From CAYLGY01 sp964383325 (GTDB lineage Bacteria; Pseudomonadota; Alphaproteobacteria; Rhizobiales; Rhizobiaceae), in NCBI GenBank assembly GCA_964383325.1, contig CAYLGY010000073.1:1-13513 (forward strand): a stretch of 13,513 nucleotides of DNA. Reading direction: 5' to 3'. The notes beneath the pieces were generated by a model that saw nothing but the letters and a program-made list of their open reading frames with translations, ran no database searches and was not told where the DNA came from. This document shows positions 1-7,662 of this stretch, piece by piece (the first letter of the stretch is position 1; every line of letters starts with the position of its first letter). A program made the translations under genes and the position numbers.

Positions 1-1
1 G

Positions 2-3000
2 TCGCCGCTGGTCAAGCTGGTCGGGCGCGGCGATACCACCGTGGTCGACGCCTATCTCTCGCCGATCCTCGGCCGCTATGTGCGCTCGGTGGCATCGGCG
101 CTCGGCGCGGGCGACGGGTCCGATGCGCCGCGCCTGAAATTCATGATGTCATCTGGCGGCCTCACCGGCGCCGGGCTGCTCCAGGGCAAGGACGCGATCC
201 TCTCCGGGCCGGCGGGCGGCGTGGTCGGGATGGCGGAGAGCGCCCGCATTGCCGGCTTCACCCAGGTGATCGGCTTCGACATGGGCGGCACTTCCACGGA
301 TGTCGCCCATTTCGACGGCGCCTATGAGCGGGCTTTCGATTCGGAAGTGGCGGGCGTGCGCATCCGCGCGCCGATGATGCGGATCCATACCGTGGCGGCG
401 GGCGGCGGTTCGATCCTCCATTATGAATCCGGCCGTTTCCAGGTCGGACCCGATTCGGCCGGCGCCAATCCCGGTCCGGCCTGCTACCGGCGGGGCGGGC
501 CGCTCGCGCTCACCGATGCCAATCTCATGACCGGCAAGCTGCAGGCGCGCTATTTTCCCGCCATCTTCGGACCCGGCCAGGATCAGCCGCTCGATGAGGA
601 GACCGTGCGTGCCCGCTTCGCCGATCTGGCGCGGCGCATTGGCGACGGGCGCAGCCCCGAGGCAGTGGCGGAGGGGTTCATTACCATTGCGGTGGAGAAC
701 ATGGCCAATGCGATCAAGAAGATCTCGGTCCAGCGCGGTCATGACGTCACTTCCTACCTGCTCAACTGCTTCGGCGGCGCCGGCGGCCAGCATGCCTGTC
801 TGGTTGCCGATTCGCTGGGCATGCGTTCGGTGCTGATTCACCCCTTGTCGGGCCTCCTCTCGGCCTATGGCATCGGCCTTGCCCGCGTCCTTGCCTCGCG
901 CAGCCAGGCGCTGGTCCGACCGCTGGGCGAGGAAAGCCTGGACGACATTCGGCGCATCGCTGCCGAATTGCGCGAAGCGGTGGCGGGAGAGCTTCGCGAA
1001 CAGGGCATCGAAGAGGCCGACACGCAATGGCGCCTCAGCCTGCAATTGCGCTATGAGGGTACCGACACGCCCCTGCCCGTCACCTTCGACCACGGCTCGA
1101 TTGCCGAGGCGCGCGCCGCCTTCGAAGCTGCGCATCGCCAGCAATTCGGCTTCATCTATGACGACAAGCCGATGATCGTCGAAGCGGTCGATCTCGAGGG
1201 CAGCGACCGGCGCGACCCGGTGGAAACGGAACGGGTTTTCGCGCTTGAGGCAAAGGACGCGGCGCCTTTCGCCATGACGCGCATCTACAGCGACGGCGAC
1301 TGGCGCGCGGCGCAGGTCCATCTGCGCCGGGACCTTGCGCCCGGTCATCGCATCCAGGGTCCGGCGCTCGTCATCGAGGATCACCAGACCATCGTCGTCG
1401 AGCCCGGCTGGCAGGCGACCATCACCGCCCATGATCATGTCCTGCTCGAACGGGTCCAATCCCGTGCCCGCGCAGCGGCGATCGGCACCGATGCCGACCC
1501 GGTAATGCTGGAAGTATTCAACAATCTCTTCATGTCGATTGCCGAGCAGATGGGCGTGACGCTGCAAAACACCGCCTATTCGGTCAATATCAAGGAGCGG
1601 CTGGATTTTTCCTGCGCGGTCTTCGACCGCAATGGCGCCCTGGTCGCCAATGCGCCGCACATGCCGGTCCATCTCGGCTCCATGGACCGCTCGGTCGAGA
1701 CGGTCATCCGCCTCAACCAGGGCGATATCCATCCTGGCGACGCCTTCGTGCTCAACGCTCCCTACAATGGCGGCACGCACCTGCCCGACATCACCGCAGT
1801 CACGCCGGTCTTCGATCCGGCCGGCAAGACGATCCTGTTCTATGTTGCCTCGCGTGGCCATCATGCGGATGTCGGGGGGACCGCGCCCGGCTCGATGACG
1901 CCGCTGGCGCGCACCGTCGACGAGGAAGGCGTGCTGATCGACAATTTCCGCCTGGTCTCGCGGGGGCGCTTCCTCGAAAAGGAGCTGATCGAGCTTCTGA
2001 CCAACCATCCCTGGCCGGTGCGCAACGTGCACCAGAACGTCGCCGACCTGAAGGCGCAGCTTGCCGCGAACGAAAAGGGCGTGGCCGAATTGCGCAAGAT
2101 GGTCGCCCAGTTCGGTCTCGACGTGGTCGAAGCCTATATGGGCCATGTGCAGGACAATGCCGCCGAGAGCGTGCGGCGCGTTCTGGCGCGGCTGCCGGAT
2201 GAATCATACTACGAATATCCAACCGATACCGGGCAGAAGATCTGCGTCCGCATCACCATCGACCGCGAGCGCCGCGAGGCGACCGTGGATTTTGCCGGCA
2301 CGTCGCCCGCCGCCGACAATAATTTCAATGCGCCGGAGCCGGTGACGCGTGCCGCGGTGCTGTATGCGTTCCGCGTCATGGTCGAAGGCTCGATCCCGAT
2401 GAATGCCGGCTGCCTACGGCCGATCCGCATCCTCATTCCGGAGGGCTGCATGCTGCGTCCGCATTATCCGGCAGCGGTCGTTGCCGGTAATGTCGAAACG
2501 TCCCAGCATGTTACCAATGCCATGTTCGGCGCCATGGGTGCGCTGGCCAATGCCCAGGGCACGATGAACAATCTCACCTTCGGCAATCGGCAATATCAAT
2601 ATTACGAGACCATCTGCTCCGGCTCGCCTGCCGGATGCTGCAATGACGGCACCGGCTTTCACGGCACTTCCGGCGTCCATACCCATATGACCAATTCGCG
2701 CCTTACCGATCCGGAAATCCTGGAATTGCGTTTCCCCGTATTGCTGGAGGATTTCCACATCCGCGAAGGATCGGGCGGCAAGGGCAAGTGGAATGCGGGT
2801 GATGGCACGCAGCGTACCATCCGCTTCCTCGAACGCATGGATTGCGCCATACTCTCCTCTCACCGCGCCCTCCCGCCCCGCGGGCTGAAGGGCGGTGGCG
2901 ACGGCGAGCCGGGCAAGACCGAAGTGCGGCGGCTGGATGGACGGATCGAGACCCTGCGCGCCTGCGACCAGACCGTTCTTGAAGCCGGCGAAGCAGTCAT

Positions 3001-3037
3001 CGTCACTACGCCGACCGCGGGAGGCTTCGGCAGGTAG
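2..3037 (+). CDS. ATP-dependent 5-oxoprolinase / hydantoinase, fused HyuA–HyuB type (5' end missing)
   Basis: This is a cytoplasmic enzyme of the family that uses ATP to open 5-oxo-L-proline (giving glutamate) or related hydantoins. The reading frame is already open at the left edge: the 13 codons before the GTG at 41 encode family sequence (VGRGDTT), so that GTG is not the start. About 1,011 residues are visible against roughly 1,200 usual for the fused form, so about 200 N-terminal residues lie outside. Numbered from the GTG, the HyuA half covers about 1–475, with SSGGL (37–41), the nucleotide-site motif GFDMGGTSTD (78–87), and the Gly-rich FGGAGGQH (244–251). The HyuB half starts near 485, with NAPHMPVHLGSM (537–548), NAPYNGGTHLPD (572–583), SRGHHADVGG (604–613) and the C-terminal REGSGGKGKW (908–917). 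I see no frameshift. The family is certain; the exact substrate (oxoproline or hydantoin) cannot be told from the sequence. Confidence 0.95.
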   Translation, partial: SPLVKLVGRGDTTVVDAYLSPILGRYVRSVASALGAGDGSDAPRLKFMMSSGGLTGAGLLQGKDAILSGPAGGVVGMAESARIAGFTQVIGFDMGGTSTDVAHFDGAYERAFDSEVAGVRIRAPMMRIHTVAAGGGSILHYESGRFQVGPDSAGANPGPACYRRGGPLALTDANLMTGKLQARYFPAIFGPGQDQPLDEETVRARFADLARRIGDGRSPEAVAEGFITIAVENMANAIKKISVQRGHDVTSYLLNCFGGAGGQHACLVADSLGMRSVLIHPLSGLLSAYGIGLARVLASRSQALVRPLGEESLDDIRRIAAELREAVAGELREQGIEEADTQWRLSLQLRYEGTDTPLPVTFDHGSIAEARAAFEAAHRQQFGFIYDDKPMIVEAVDLEGSDRRDPVETERVFALEAKDAAPFAMTRIYSDGDWRAAQVHLRRDLAPGHRIQGPALVIEDHQTIVVEPGWQATITAHDHVLLERVQSRARAAAIGTDADPVMLEVFNNLFMSIAEQMGVTLQNTAYSVNIKERLDFSCAVFDRNGALVANAPHMPVHLGSMDRSVETVIRLNQGDIHPGDAFVLNAPYNGGTHLPDITAVTPVFDPAGKTILFYVASRGHHADVGGTAPGSMTPLARTVDEEGVLIDNFRLVSRGRFLEKELIELLTNHPWPVRNVHQNVADLKAQLAANEKGVAELRKMVAQFGLDVVEAYMGHVQDNAAESVRRVLARLPDESYYEYPTDTGQKICVRITIDRERREATVDFAGTSPAADNNFNAPEPVTRAAVLYAFRVMVEGSIPMNAGCLRPIRILIPEGCMLRPHYPAAVVAGNVETSQHVTNAMFGAMGALANAQGTMNNLTFGNRQYQYYETICSGSPAGCCNDGTGFHGTSGVHTHMTNSRLTDPEILELRFPVLLEDFHIREGSGGKGKWNAGDGTQRTIRFLERMDCAILSSHRALPPRGLKGGGDGEPGKTEVRRLDGRIETLRACDQTVLEAGEAVIVTTPTAGGFGR

Positions 3038-3070
3038 AGCCCCACAGGGACTCAAGGAAGCGCGTGCAGC

Positions 3071-3107
3071 GCCGGTCGCGGCTCAGGGAGACGAAGCCGG
3101 GACCGGC
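3071..3107. terminator. stem-loop between convergent genes, possible terminator
   Basis: GCCGGTC (3071–3077) pairs with GACCGGC (3101–3107). After one G/G mismatch, CGGCT (3079–3083) pairs with AGCCG (3095–3099), leaving an 11-nt loop. The hairpin sits 34 nt after the oxoprolinase stop and 13 nt beyond the stop of the convergent orphan. No T-run follows on either strand, so it may be a weak or Rho-assisted terminator or only an RNA-stabilising structure. Confidence 0.35.
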
Positions 3108-3119
3108 CATACGCATCGG

Positions 3120-4079
3120 TCAATGCTGCTCCTTGCTCTCCTGCCCCTCTGAATATGGAGCGAAGCTCTCATCGTCTTCGATCAGTCCCGGATTCAGGAT
3201 ATAATCGATCAGATTCCCCTCGTCCTTGCCTCGGATATTTGTGATCTTTTCTTCCTCTGGAAGAATCAAATTCAGCAATTCACTTCGCTTTCTTAGTTCT
3301 TCATCATTGGAATTCGAATATTTATTGACAAAATCCCTTAGTTCCTTTTCCATCTTGATCGTCGTCTCCTTCGGAAACAGAAGGGAATACCTATTCAGGA
3401 GATCGTCATCGGACTCCAGGGCATATAGTCCCAGATCCGTCAGGTAATCCAGGCTCGGCACGCACTCAAAGAGCAGTTTGTGCAGAAGTTTCTGGCCATC
3501 ACGAAATTCCGGAAGATATTTCGCAAATGGTATACTTGCGAGAATGATTTCCTTTGCCGCATCATGCAATACGCTCAGATGCCTTTCTACAAGATTCAAA
3601 TTCTTTCCATATTTGTCCAGATGGAGCAGGATAAGGTTGAGCGTATTGAAGATTTCTTTTCTGGTGCCGGAATCATAAAGCCGTATCAGCAGTTCCTTCG
3701 CGGCGGCAGGCCCTGCCTTCGGATCCGACAGCGCAAGGACCAGCACCTCGGTCCTGCAATTGGTTGCGCGCTTTGTCGATACTTGTTCCGCTGCGTCCTG
3801 CCTTGCCAGTTTCCAGAGTTCCCCATGCTTGGTGCCCAGCACATCGGTGAAGCCAGCCCAGTTCCTCTGGCAAAGCTTGATCAGATTCCCGGTCAGTCCC
3901 TGATTGTTCGGCGCGGACAGTTTCTCCTGCTGCAAGATCCAGCTGATCTCTCCGATTTGTTTTTTGGTAAGCTCCTTCGTCTGCGTAAGCAGTTTTTTGG
4001 TAGTTTCCAGATTTCTTTCGGTCTGACTCAATTTCGTCATCCTATGAGAGGAGCTTAATGATCGGAATAATTTTGGCAT
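3120..4079 (-). CDS. hypothetical all-helical protein, AT-rich orphan
   Basis: I do not recognise this 319-residue protein. It has no signal peptide and no convincing membrane span. It reads as almost wholly helical: a Lys/Thr/Gln-rich N-terminal helix likely to form a coiled coil (about residues 15–53), Leu-rich amphipathic helices through the middle (about 110–235), and an acidic, charged C-terminus (about 255–319). Base composition differs sharply from the neighbours: by my count 3241–3360 has 41 G/C in 120 bases, and AAA, AAT, TTT and ATA codons are common. This suggests recent acquisition or an unusual expression class. The start is uncertain. The ATG at 4079 has no clear ribosome site, and an in-frame ATG at 4040 (MTKLSQTERN) is a fair alternative. 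It is divergent from the muramidase gene and convergent with the oxoprolinase. It may be a cytosolic scaffold or a secreted effector, but nothing in the sequence decides this. Confidence 0.7.
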   Translation of the reverse strand: MPKLFRSLSSSHRMTKLSQTERNLETTKKLLTQTKELTKKQIGEISWILQQEKLSAPNNQGLTGNLIKLCQRNWAGFTDVLGTKHGELWKLARQDAAEQVSTKRATNCRTEVLVLALSDPKAGPAAAKELLIRLYDSGTRKEIFNTLNLILLHLDKYGKNLNLVERHLSVLHDAAKEIILASIPFAKYLPEFRDGQKLLHKLLFECVPSLDYLTDLGLYALESDDDLLNRYSLLFPKETTIKMEKELRDFVNKYSNSNDEELRKRSELLNLILPEEEKITNIRGKDEGNLIDYILNPGLIEDDESFAPYSEGQESKEQH

Positions 4080-4096
4080 TATGGTGGATACCCGCT

Positions 4097-4126
4097 TTCA
4101 TGGTGGTTGTGTAATTCGTTTATACT
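4097..4126 (+). promoter_or_regulatory. possible promoter for the muramidase–transglycosylase pair
   Basis: TATACT (4121–4126) matches the -10 consensus at five of six positions and lies in a short AT-rich patch (about 4111–4135) between divergent genes. The best -35 candidate, TTCATG (4097–4102, spacing 18), is poor. On the other strand TATAAA (4124–4119) overlaps it and could serve the orphan gene, so the patch may drive both directions. A start here would give the muramidase mRNA a leader of about 170 nt (to 4299), in which I see no gene or clear structure. Confidence 0.3.
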
Positions 4127-4299
4127 TTTCTCTATGAACGAGTTTGGCAGAAACCAGTGTATCATTCGGTACGAAGTTACCGGCGCTCCGAAAAATTCTG
4201 GGCTTTTGCACAAGCGTGTTGTGGTTGCGGGCTCCCGTTCTGCGTGCAAGTCTGCGGCGTCGCGATTCCCGCGCGGTCATCCTGGCGGAGAAAGAACCG

Positions 4300-5082
4300 A
4301 TGCTGCGTTGCCTCGCCTTGGGCGTCCTGATTTTCCTTGCTGCCTGCACTGGCGCTTCCCTCGATCCGGTTGATCTCGGCATTTCCAACGGTCCCGCGCC
4401 GCGCTACGAGGATCGCAAGCCGCATCCCTGGGTGGGGTTGTCGCCGCATTCCTTTGCCGTGCATGGCGTCGACGTCTCGAAATACCAGGACCGTGTCGAT
4501 TGGCGTGAGGTACGGCGCAGTGGAATCTCCTTCGCCTTCATCAAGGCCACGGAAGGCGGCGACCGGCTCGATGACAGGTTTCGCCAGCACTGGCACGACG
4601 CCGCCGCAGCCGGCATTCCGCGTGGCGCCTATCATTTCTTCTATTTCTGCCGGCCGGCGAGCGAGCAGGCGCAATGGTTCATCCGCCATGTTCCGCGTTC
4701 GGCGGGAGCGCTGCCGCCAGTGCTGGATGTCGAATGGAATCCGAAATCGCCGACCTGCCGGCTGCGCCCGCCGGCGGAGACGGTTCGCGAGGAAATGCAG
4801 GTCTTCCTCGACCTGGCCGAGCGCCACTACCGAAAGAAGCCGATCATCTACACAACGGTCGACTTCTATCGCGACAATGGCCTCGATGCCGTGCGCGGCT
4901 ATCCGTTCTGGCTGCGCTCGACGGCGGGCGATCCTGCCTCGCGCTATGGCAAGCGGGCCTGGACGTTCTGGCAATATACCGGTACGGGCATCGTCCCCGG
5001 CATTGCGGGCGATGCCGACATCAATGTATTTAATGGCAGTGCGAAATCCTGGCGAGACTGGCTGGCGGCAAATGCACGCTAG
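4300..5082 (+). CDS. GH25 muramidase (lysozyme), predicted lipoprotein
   Basis: This is a family 25 glycoside hydrolase that cuts the MurNAc–GlcNAc bond of peptidoglycan. The frame is open further upstream, but the ATG at 4300 is chosen because GGAG lies 9 nt before it and the product then starts with a clean lipoprotein signal: a hydrophobic stretch and the lipobox LAAC with Cys16. The 260-residue protein is therefore probably anchored to a membrane, facing the periplasm. GH25 hallmarks follow in order: HGVDVSKYQ (55–63, active-site Asp58), FIKATEGG (80–87), GAYHFFYF (109–116), the catalytic pair in LDVEW (Asp143 and Glu145), the WQY motif (224–226) and GDADINVFNG (237–246) near the end. No cell-wall-binding domain is attached. 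The transglycosylase gene starts 41 nt downstream and is likely co-transcribed. GH25 enzymes are best known from phages and Gram-positives, but chromosomal lipoprotein forms also occur in alphaproteobacteria. Confidence 0.92.
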   Translation: MLRCLALGVLIFLAACTGASLDPVDLGISNGPAPRYEDRKPHPWVGLSPHSFAVHGVDVSKYQDRVDWREVRRSGISFAFIKATEGGDRLDDRFRQHWHDAAAAGIPRGAYHFFYFCRPASEQAQWFIRHVPRSAGALPPVLDVEWNPKSPTCRLRPPAETVREEMQVFLDLAERHYRKKPIIYTTVDFYRDNGLDAVRGYPFWLRSTAGDPASRYGKRAWTFWQYTGTGIVPGIAGDADINVFNGSAKSWRDWLAANAR

Positions 5083-5123
5083 CTCTCGGCCATCCGGATG
5101 CGAAACCGAAATTGCGAGGCGCC

Positions 5124-6302
5124 ATGAGACGGACTCCCCTTTACGCTGCATTTGCCGTCATCCTCGCCGCGCAGCCTGCGCTGGCGCAGGAGTGCAATGG
5201 CGAATTCTCAGCCTGGTTGAGAGGCGTCATCGACGAGGCGGCCGCCAAGGGCGTCGGCCCGGCCGGCCAGCAGGCGCTTGCCAATGCGAGGCTCAACGAG
5301 GAAGTGCTCCGGCACGACAGGGCGCAGGGCGTCTTCACGCAGAATTTTCTCGAATTTTCCTCACGCATGGTGAACGAGTACCGTTTGCGGCAAGGCGCAG
5401 CGAACCTGCTCCGCCATGCAGCGGTCTTCGAGCGCGCCCGCCGGGAATATGGCGTGCCCGGCGAGGTCATCGCCGCCTTCTGGGCACTGGAAACCGATTT
5501 CGGCGCCGTGCAGGGGGATTTCGTAACCCTCCATGCCCTGGCGACGCTCGCCCATGACTGCCGCCGGCCGGAAATCTTCCGCCCGCAGCTCATTGCCCTC
5601 GCCCATCTCATCGATCGCGGCACCCTGTCGCCGGAGGTCACAGGCGCCTGGGCTGGCGAGATCGGCCAGATGCAATTATTGCCGAGCGACTATCTGAAAC
5701 TTGGCGTCGATGGCGATGGCGACGGGCGCGTCGATCTCAAGGGCAGCGCCCCCGACGCGATCTTGACCACGGCGCGCAGCCTGCAGAATGTCGGCTGGCG
5801 CGCCGGCGAGCCCTGGCTGGAGGAAATCCGCGTCCCCGCCGAAATGCCGTGGGAGCTGACCGGGCTGGAAACCCGGCTGCCGCGCGCGCAATGGTCAGCG
5901 CATGGCATTACCTATCGCGACGGCAGGCCCCTCCCCGCCGACAATCTGAACGCGCGCGTCCTGCTGCCGATGGGCCGCAAGGGACCCGCCTTCATTGCCT
6001 ATGACAATTATGATGTCTATCTCGAATGGAACCAGTCCTTCATCTACACCGTGACTGCCGCCTATCTGGCGACGCGCCTCGGCGGGGCGCCGAAGCTCGA
6101 TCCCCGCAATCCGGAGCCGGGGCTCGATGTCGCGCAAATGAAGGCCCTGCAGGAAAAACTGTCGCGGCAATATGGCCATGACGTCGGCCGCATCGACGGC
6201 ATTCTCGGCGCCGGCACCCGCGCGGCCGTCCGCGCCGAGCAATTGCGCCTCGGCCTGCCCGCCGACAGCTGGCCGACACGGGAGCTGCTCGGTCGGCTAT
6301 AG
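5124..6302 (+). CDS. MltB-type lytic murein transglycosylase with C-terminal peptidoglycan-binding domain
   Basis: This is a periplasmic enzyme that cleaves glycan strands of peptidoglycan without water, leaving 1,6-anhydroMurNAc ends. The ATG at 5124 is preferred over the in-frame TTG at 5112: GAGG stands 4 nt before it and it gives a standard Sec signal (residues 1–21, cut after AQPALA). The catalytic domain (about 25–320) shows WALETDFG, with the expected general acid/base Glu123, the AGEIGQMQLLPSDY motif (177–190) and the DGDGDGRVDL segment (196–205) typical of the MltB/SLT_2 family. Residues about 330–392 form a PG_binding_1 domain (MKALQEKL, RIDGILGAGTRAAVR) that would hold the enzyme on the wall. 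Total length is 392 residues, normal for the alphaproteobacterial subfamily. There is no lipobox, so it is probably soluble in the periplasm. It follows the GH25 lipoprotein by 41 nt, suggesting a two-gene wall-remodelling operon. Confidence 0.93.
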   Translation: MRRTPLYAAFAVILAAQPALAQECNGEFSAWLRGVIDEAAAKGVGPAGQQALANARLNEEVLRHDRAQGVFTQNFLEFSSRMVNEYRLRQGAANLLRHAAVFERARREYGVPGEVIAAFWALETDFGAVQGDFVTLHALATLAHDCRRPEIFRPQLIALAHLIDRGTLSPEVTGAWAGEIGQMQLLPSDYLKLGVDGDGDGRVDLKGSAPDAILTTARSLQNVGWRAGEPWLEEIRVPAEMPWELTGLETRLPRAQWSAHGITYRDGRPLPADNLNARVLLPMGRKGPAFIAYDNYDVYLEWNQSFIYTVTAAYLATRLGGAPKLDPRNPEPGLDVAQMKALQEKLSRQYGHDVGRIDGILGAGTRAAVRAEQLRLGLPADSWPTRELLGRL

Positions 6303-6321
6303 CCGCGCGTGCGTTTTTTTT
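6294..6321 (+). terminator. weak candidate terminator after the transglycosylase
   Basis: A perfect 12-bp palindrome, CGGCTATAGCCG (6294–6305), spans the stop codon and is followed 8 nt later by a run of eight T (6314–6321). The usable stem is only 4–5 bp and the gap to the T-run is long, so it is a poor match to the classical form. Position is the main support. Confidence 0.3.
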
Positions 6322-6333
6322 GCGGAAAGAACT

Positions 6334-6355
6334 TGTACTTGTCCTGTAAGGTACA
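6334..6355. promoter_or_regulatory. dyad upstream of the Ser-rich orphan (operator or leader hairpin?)
   Basis: TGTACTT (6334–6340) faces AAGGTACA (6348–6355) across a 7-nt spacer, pairing fully except for one extra G. It sits about 60 nt before the orphan's start codon, where a protein-binding site or an mRNA leader hairpin would be expected. No known operator consensus is recognised. Confidence 0.3.
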
Positions 6356-6413
6356 GTGGCAAGCCGGGAAATCTTCTAGTCTGCTCCAGAACAGTGAATT
6401 CATGGAGCAACAA

Positions 6414-7286
6414 ATGCGCGACCCGATCCGCGTACGGAGCCAGAGTTTCTCAACCAGCACTTTACAGTCCTTCAACGAGACAGGGCCCAAACAGGTCAAG
6501 AATGATGTCCGGACCGAAACCCCGGAGCTCAGTCAGGAGAGCACCGAGCGATCCCGGAGCTTGTCCGCCCCCTCGCAATCCTCCTCCCCGCGAGAATCCA
6601 GTCTCCTTCTGAGCAATGAGGGCCTTCGTCACTCGCAGATCAATTTCGTCGAGCCGACCGTGCACAAGCCAGACTATTCGGGGCGCGGCCCGACACCGCC
6701 GGAGAAGAAGGAGAAAACGAGGTCGGAGCCAGTTACGCTCGCGACGATTAAATACTCCATCAGTTCCAAATTTTGGAGCCTGGTTGATTTCGTCAACTCC
6801 GGCTGGTCGAAATTGATGGATTTGGGCAAGAACCTGTTCAGTTCCGATTCGGACAGGAGGGATCCGCCGCTCCGCTTCCACGCCGACGATCGCATGGTTC
6901 AGAAATTCTACAAGAACAGTCTCTCGACCAAGGATGGGATTACCTTGCTAGGCAAGTTGACGGATTGCGGTGGATTTGACCCGAACTCGCAGCTTGCAAA
7001 GGACATCCGGCTCTGCAAGGCCTACCAGAACTTCGACCGGAAGGCGTCCGATCTCCTCTATTCGCTCGTCGACGAGAAAAACCGCAATCTCGATTTCGAT
7101 GCGCGCACGCTGGAATTCACACCCGAGGAGCGCGACCTGCTCACCACTGCCTATTACTGGGTCGATACCTATCAGGAACTCATGCAGGATCTCGGGCTGG
7201 AGGATCTGTGGCGACTGGAACCTACCTTCTCGGGTGATCCGGAAGCATCTGAGAGCGGCAGCTCGATCCAGACCGAATATTACTGA
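6414..7286 (+). CDS. hypothetical Ser/Thr-rich protein, effector-like
   Basis: I do not recognise this 290-residue protein. The ATG at 6414 is chosen because GGAG lies 6 nt before it. An ATG at 6402 has no such site, and a GTG at 6309 would place the start inside the T-run. Residues 1–108 are low-complexity and probably disordered, dense in Ser, Thr, Gln, Glu and Pro (for example RSRSLSAPSQSSSPRESS at 46–63), with no Sec signal. Residues about 109–148 hold Trp/Phe-rich amphipathic helices (KFWSLVDFVNSGW). Residues about 155–270 look like a compact helical domain, followed by a short acidic, Ser-rich tail. A disordered Ser/Thr-rich head before a helical body is typical of type III effectors, but no secretion genes or tts box are visible here. 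It is separate from the transglycosylase by 111 bp and may have its own promoter. Function unknown. Confidence 0.7.
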   Translation: MRDPIRVRSQSFSTSTLQSFNETGPKQVKNDVRTETPELSQESTERSRSLSAPSQSSSPRESSLLLSNEGLRHSQINFVEPTVHKPDYSGRGPTPPEKKEKTRSEPVTLATIKYSISSKFWSLVDFVNSGWSKLMDLGKNLFSSDSDRRDPPLRFHADDRMVQKFYKNSLSTKDGITLLGKLTDCGGFDPNSQLAKDIRLCKAYQNFDRKASDLLYSLVDEKNRNLDFDARTLEFTPEERDLLTTAYYWVDTYQELMQDLGLEDLWRLEPTFSGDPEASESGSSIQTEYY

Positions 7287-7305
7287 TCCGCAAATGGGGG
7301 GCACG

Positions 7306-7337
7306 GGGCGGTGGCGGGCTTGTGCGCGTCACCGCCC
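7306..7337. terminator. GC-rich stem-loop after the Ser-rich orphan, possible terminator
   Basis: GGGCGGTG (7306–7313) pairs with CACCGCCC (7330–7337). A G·T wobble and two more pairs extend the stem to 11 bp around a 10-nt loop. It starts 20 nt after the stop codon. There is no T-run after it, so termination strength is doubtful. Confidence 0.4.
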
Positions 7338-7603
7338 ATCTGGCAGGTGCTTGATGTTTCGCACCTCCCCGCGCCTCTGCGCGCCCTTCCGGACTGAAAC
7401 GAGATTACCCTTCGCCGGGTGACGGAATTGATTCCATCCCCAAACAGGCGCCGTGAAATGGTCCGATACCTGTTGAAAACACGCATCATTTAACATCGTT
7501 AATCGATTTGTGCGGACCGGGATTTGGCTGGATTTTCAGACTCATCGTGTGCCGGGGACACGCCTCGCCGGCCTCGATTTCGCGTTGCAGCAACAAAAAG
7601 GGC

Positions 7604-7631
7604 TTGCGCTGCGAGTCAGTCTGACTAGATT
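7604..7631 (+). promoter_or_regulatory. candidate sigma-70-type promoter for the small membrane protein
   Basis: TTGCGC (7604–7609) and TAGATT (7626–7631) are separated by 16 nt, giving a transcription start near 7638 and a leader of about 25 nt to the ATG at 7663. The sahR promoter proposed at 9744–9770 uses the same -35 hexamer, TTGCGC, which makes both slightly more believable. Confidence 0.45.
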
Positions 7632-7662
7632 CTGTGCCAGTCGTTAGATAGGAGGCTAAGCC

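Larger units (their letters stand above)
7287..7662. other. 376-bp stretch without an accepted gene
   Basis: The stretch holds a GC-rich stem-loop just after the Ser-rich orphan and, near its right end, the promoter and ribosome site of the small membrane protein. Between about 7340 and 7600 I see AT/GC-mixed sequence with a minor ATCG/CGAT inverted repeat near 7496–7508, but no credible coding frame, RNA gene or repeat. A reverse-strand open frame covering 7486–7758 has unconvincing composition and overlaps the small gene. Confidence 0.5.

Noticed and set aside
149..2146. A 665-codon open frame on the minus strand inside the oxoprolinase gene
   Set aside because: It mirrors the codon structure of a well-recognised gene in GC-rich DNA; its translation is low-complexity and His/Arg/Asp-rich, with no family motif.
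4144..4299. An upstream extension of the GH25 frame
   Set aside because: It would bury the lipoprotein signal 52 residues inside the protein. The ATG at 4300 has a ribosome site and gives a perfect lipobox.
4177..5151. A 324-codon minus-strand frame opposite the GH25 gene
   Set aside because: The plus strand carries the intact GH25 catalytic motifs and lipoprotein signal; the reverse product has no family features.
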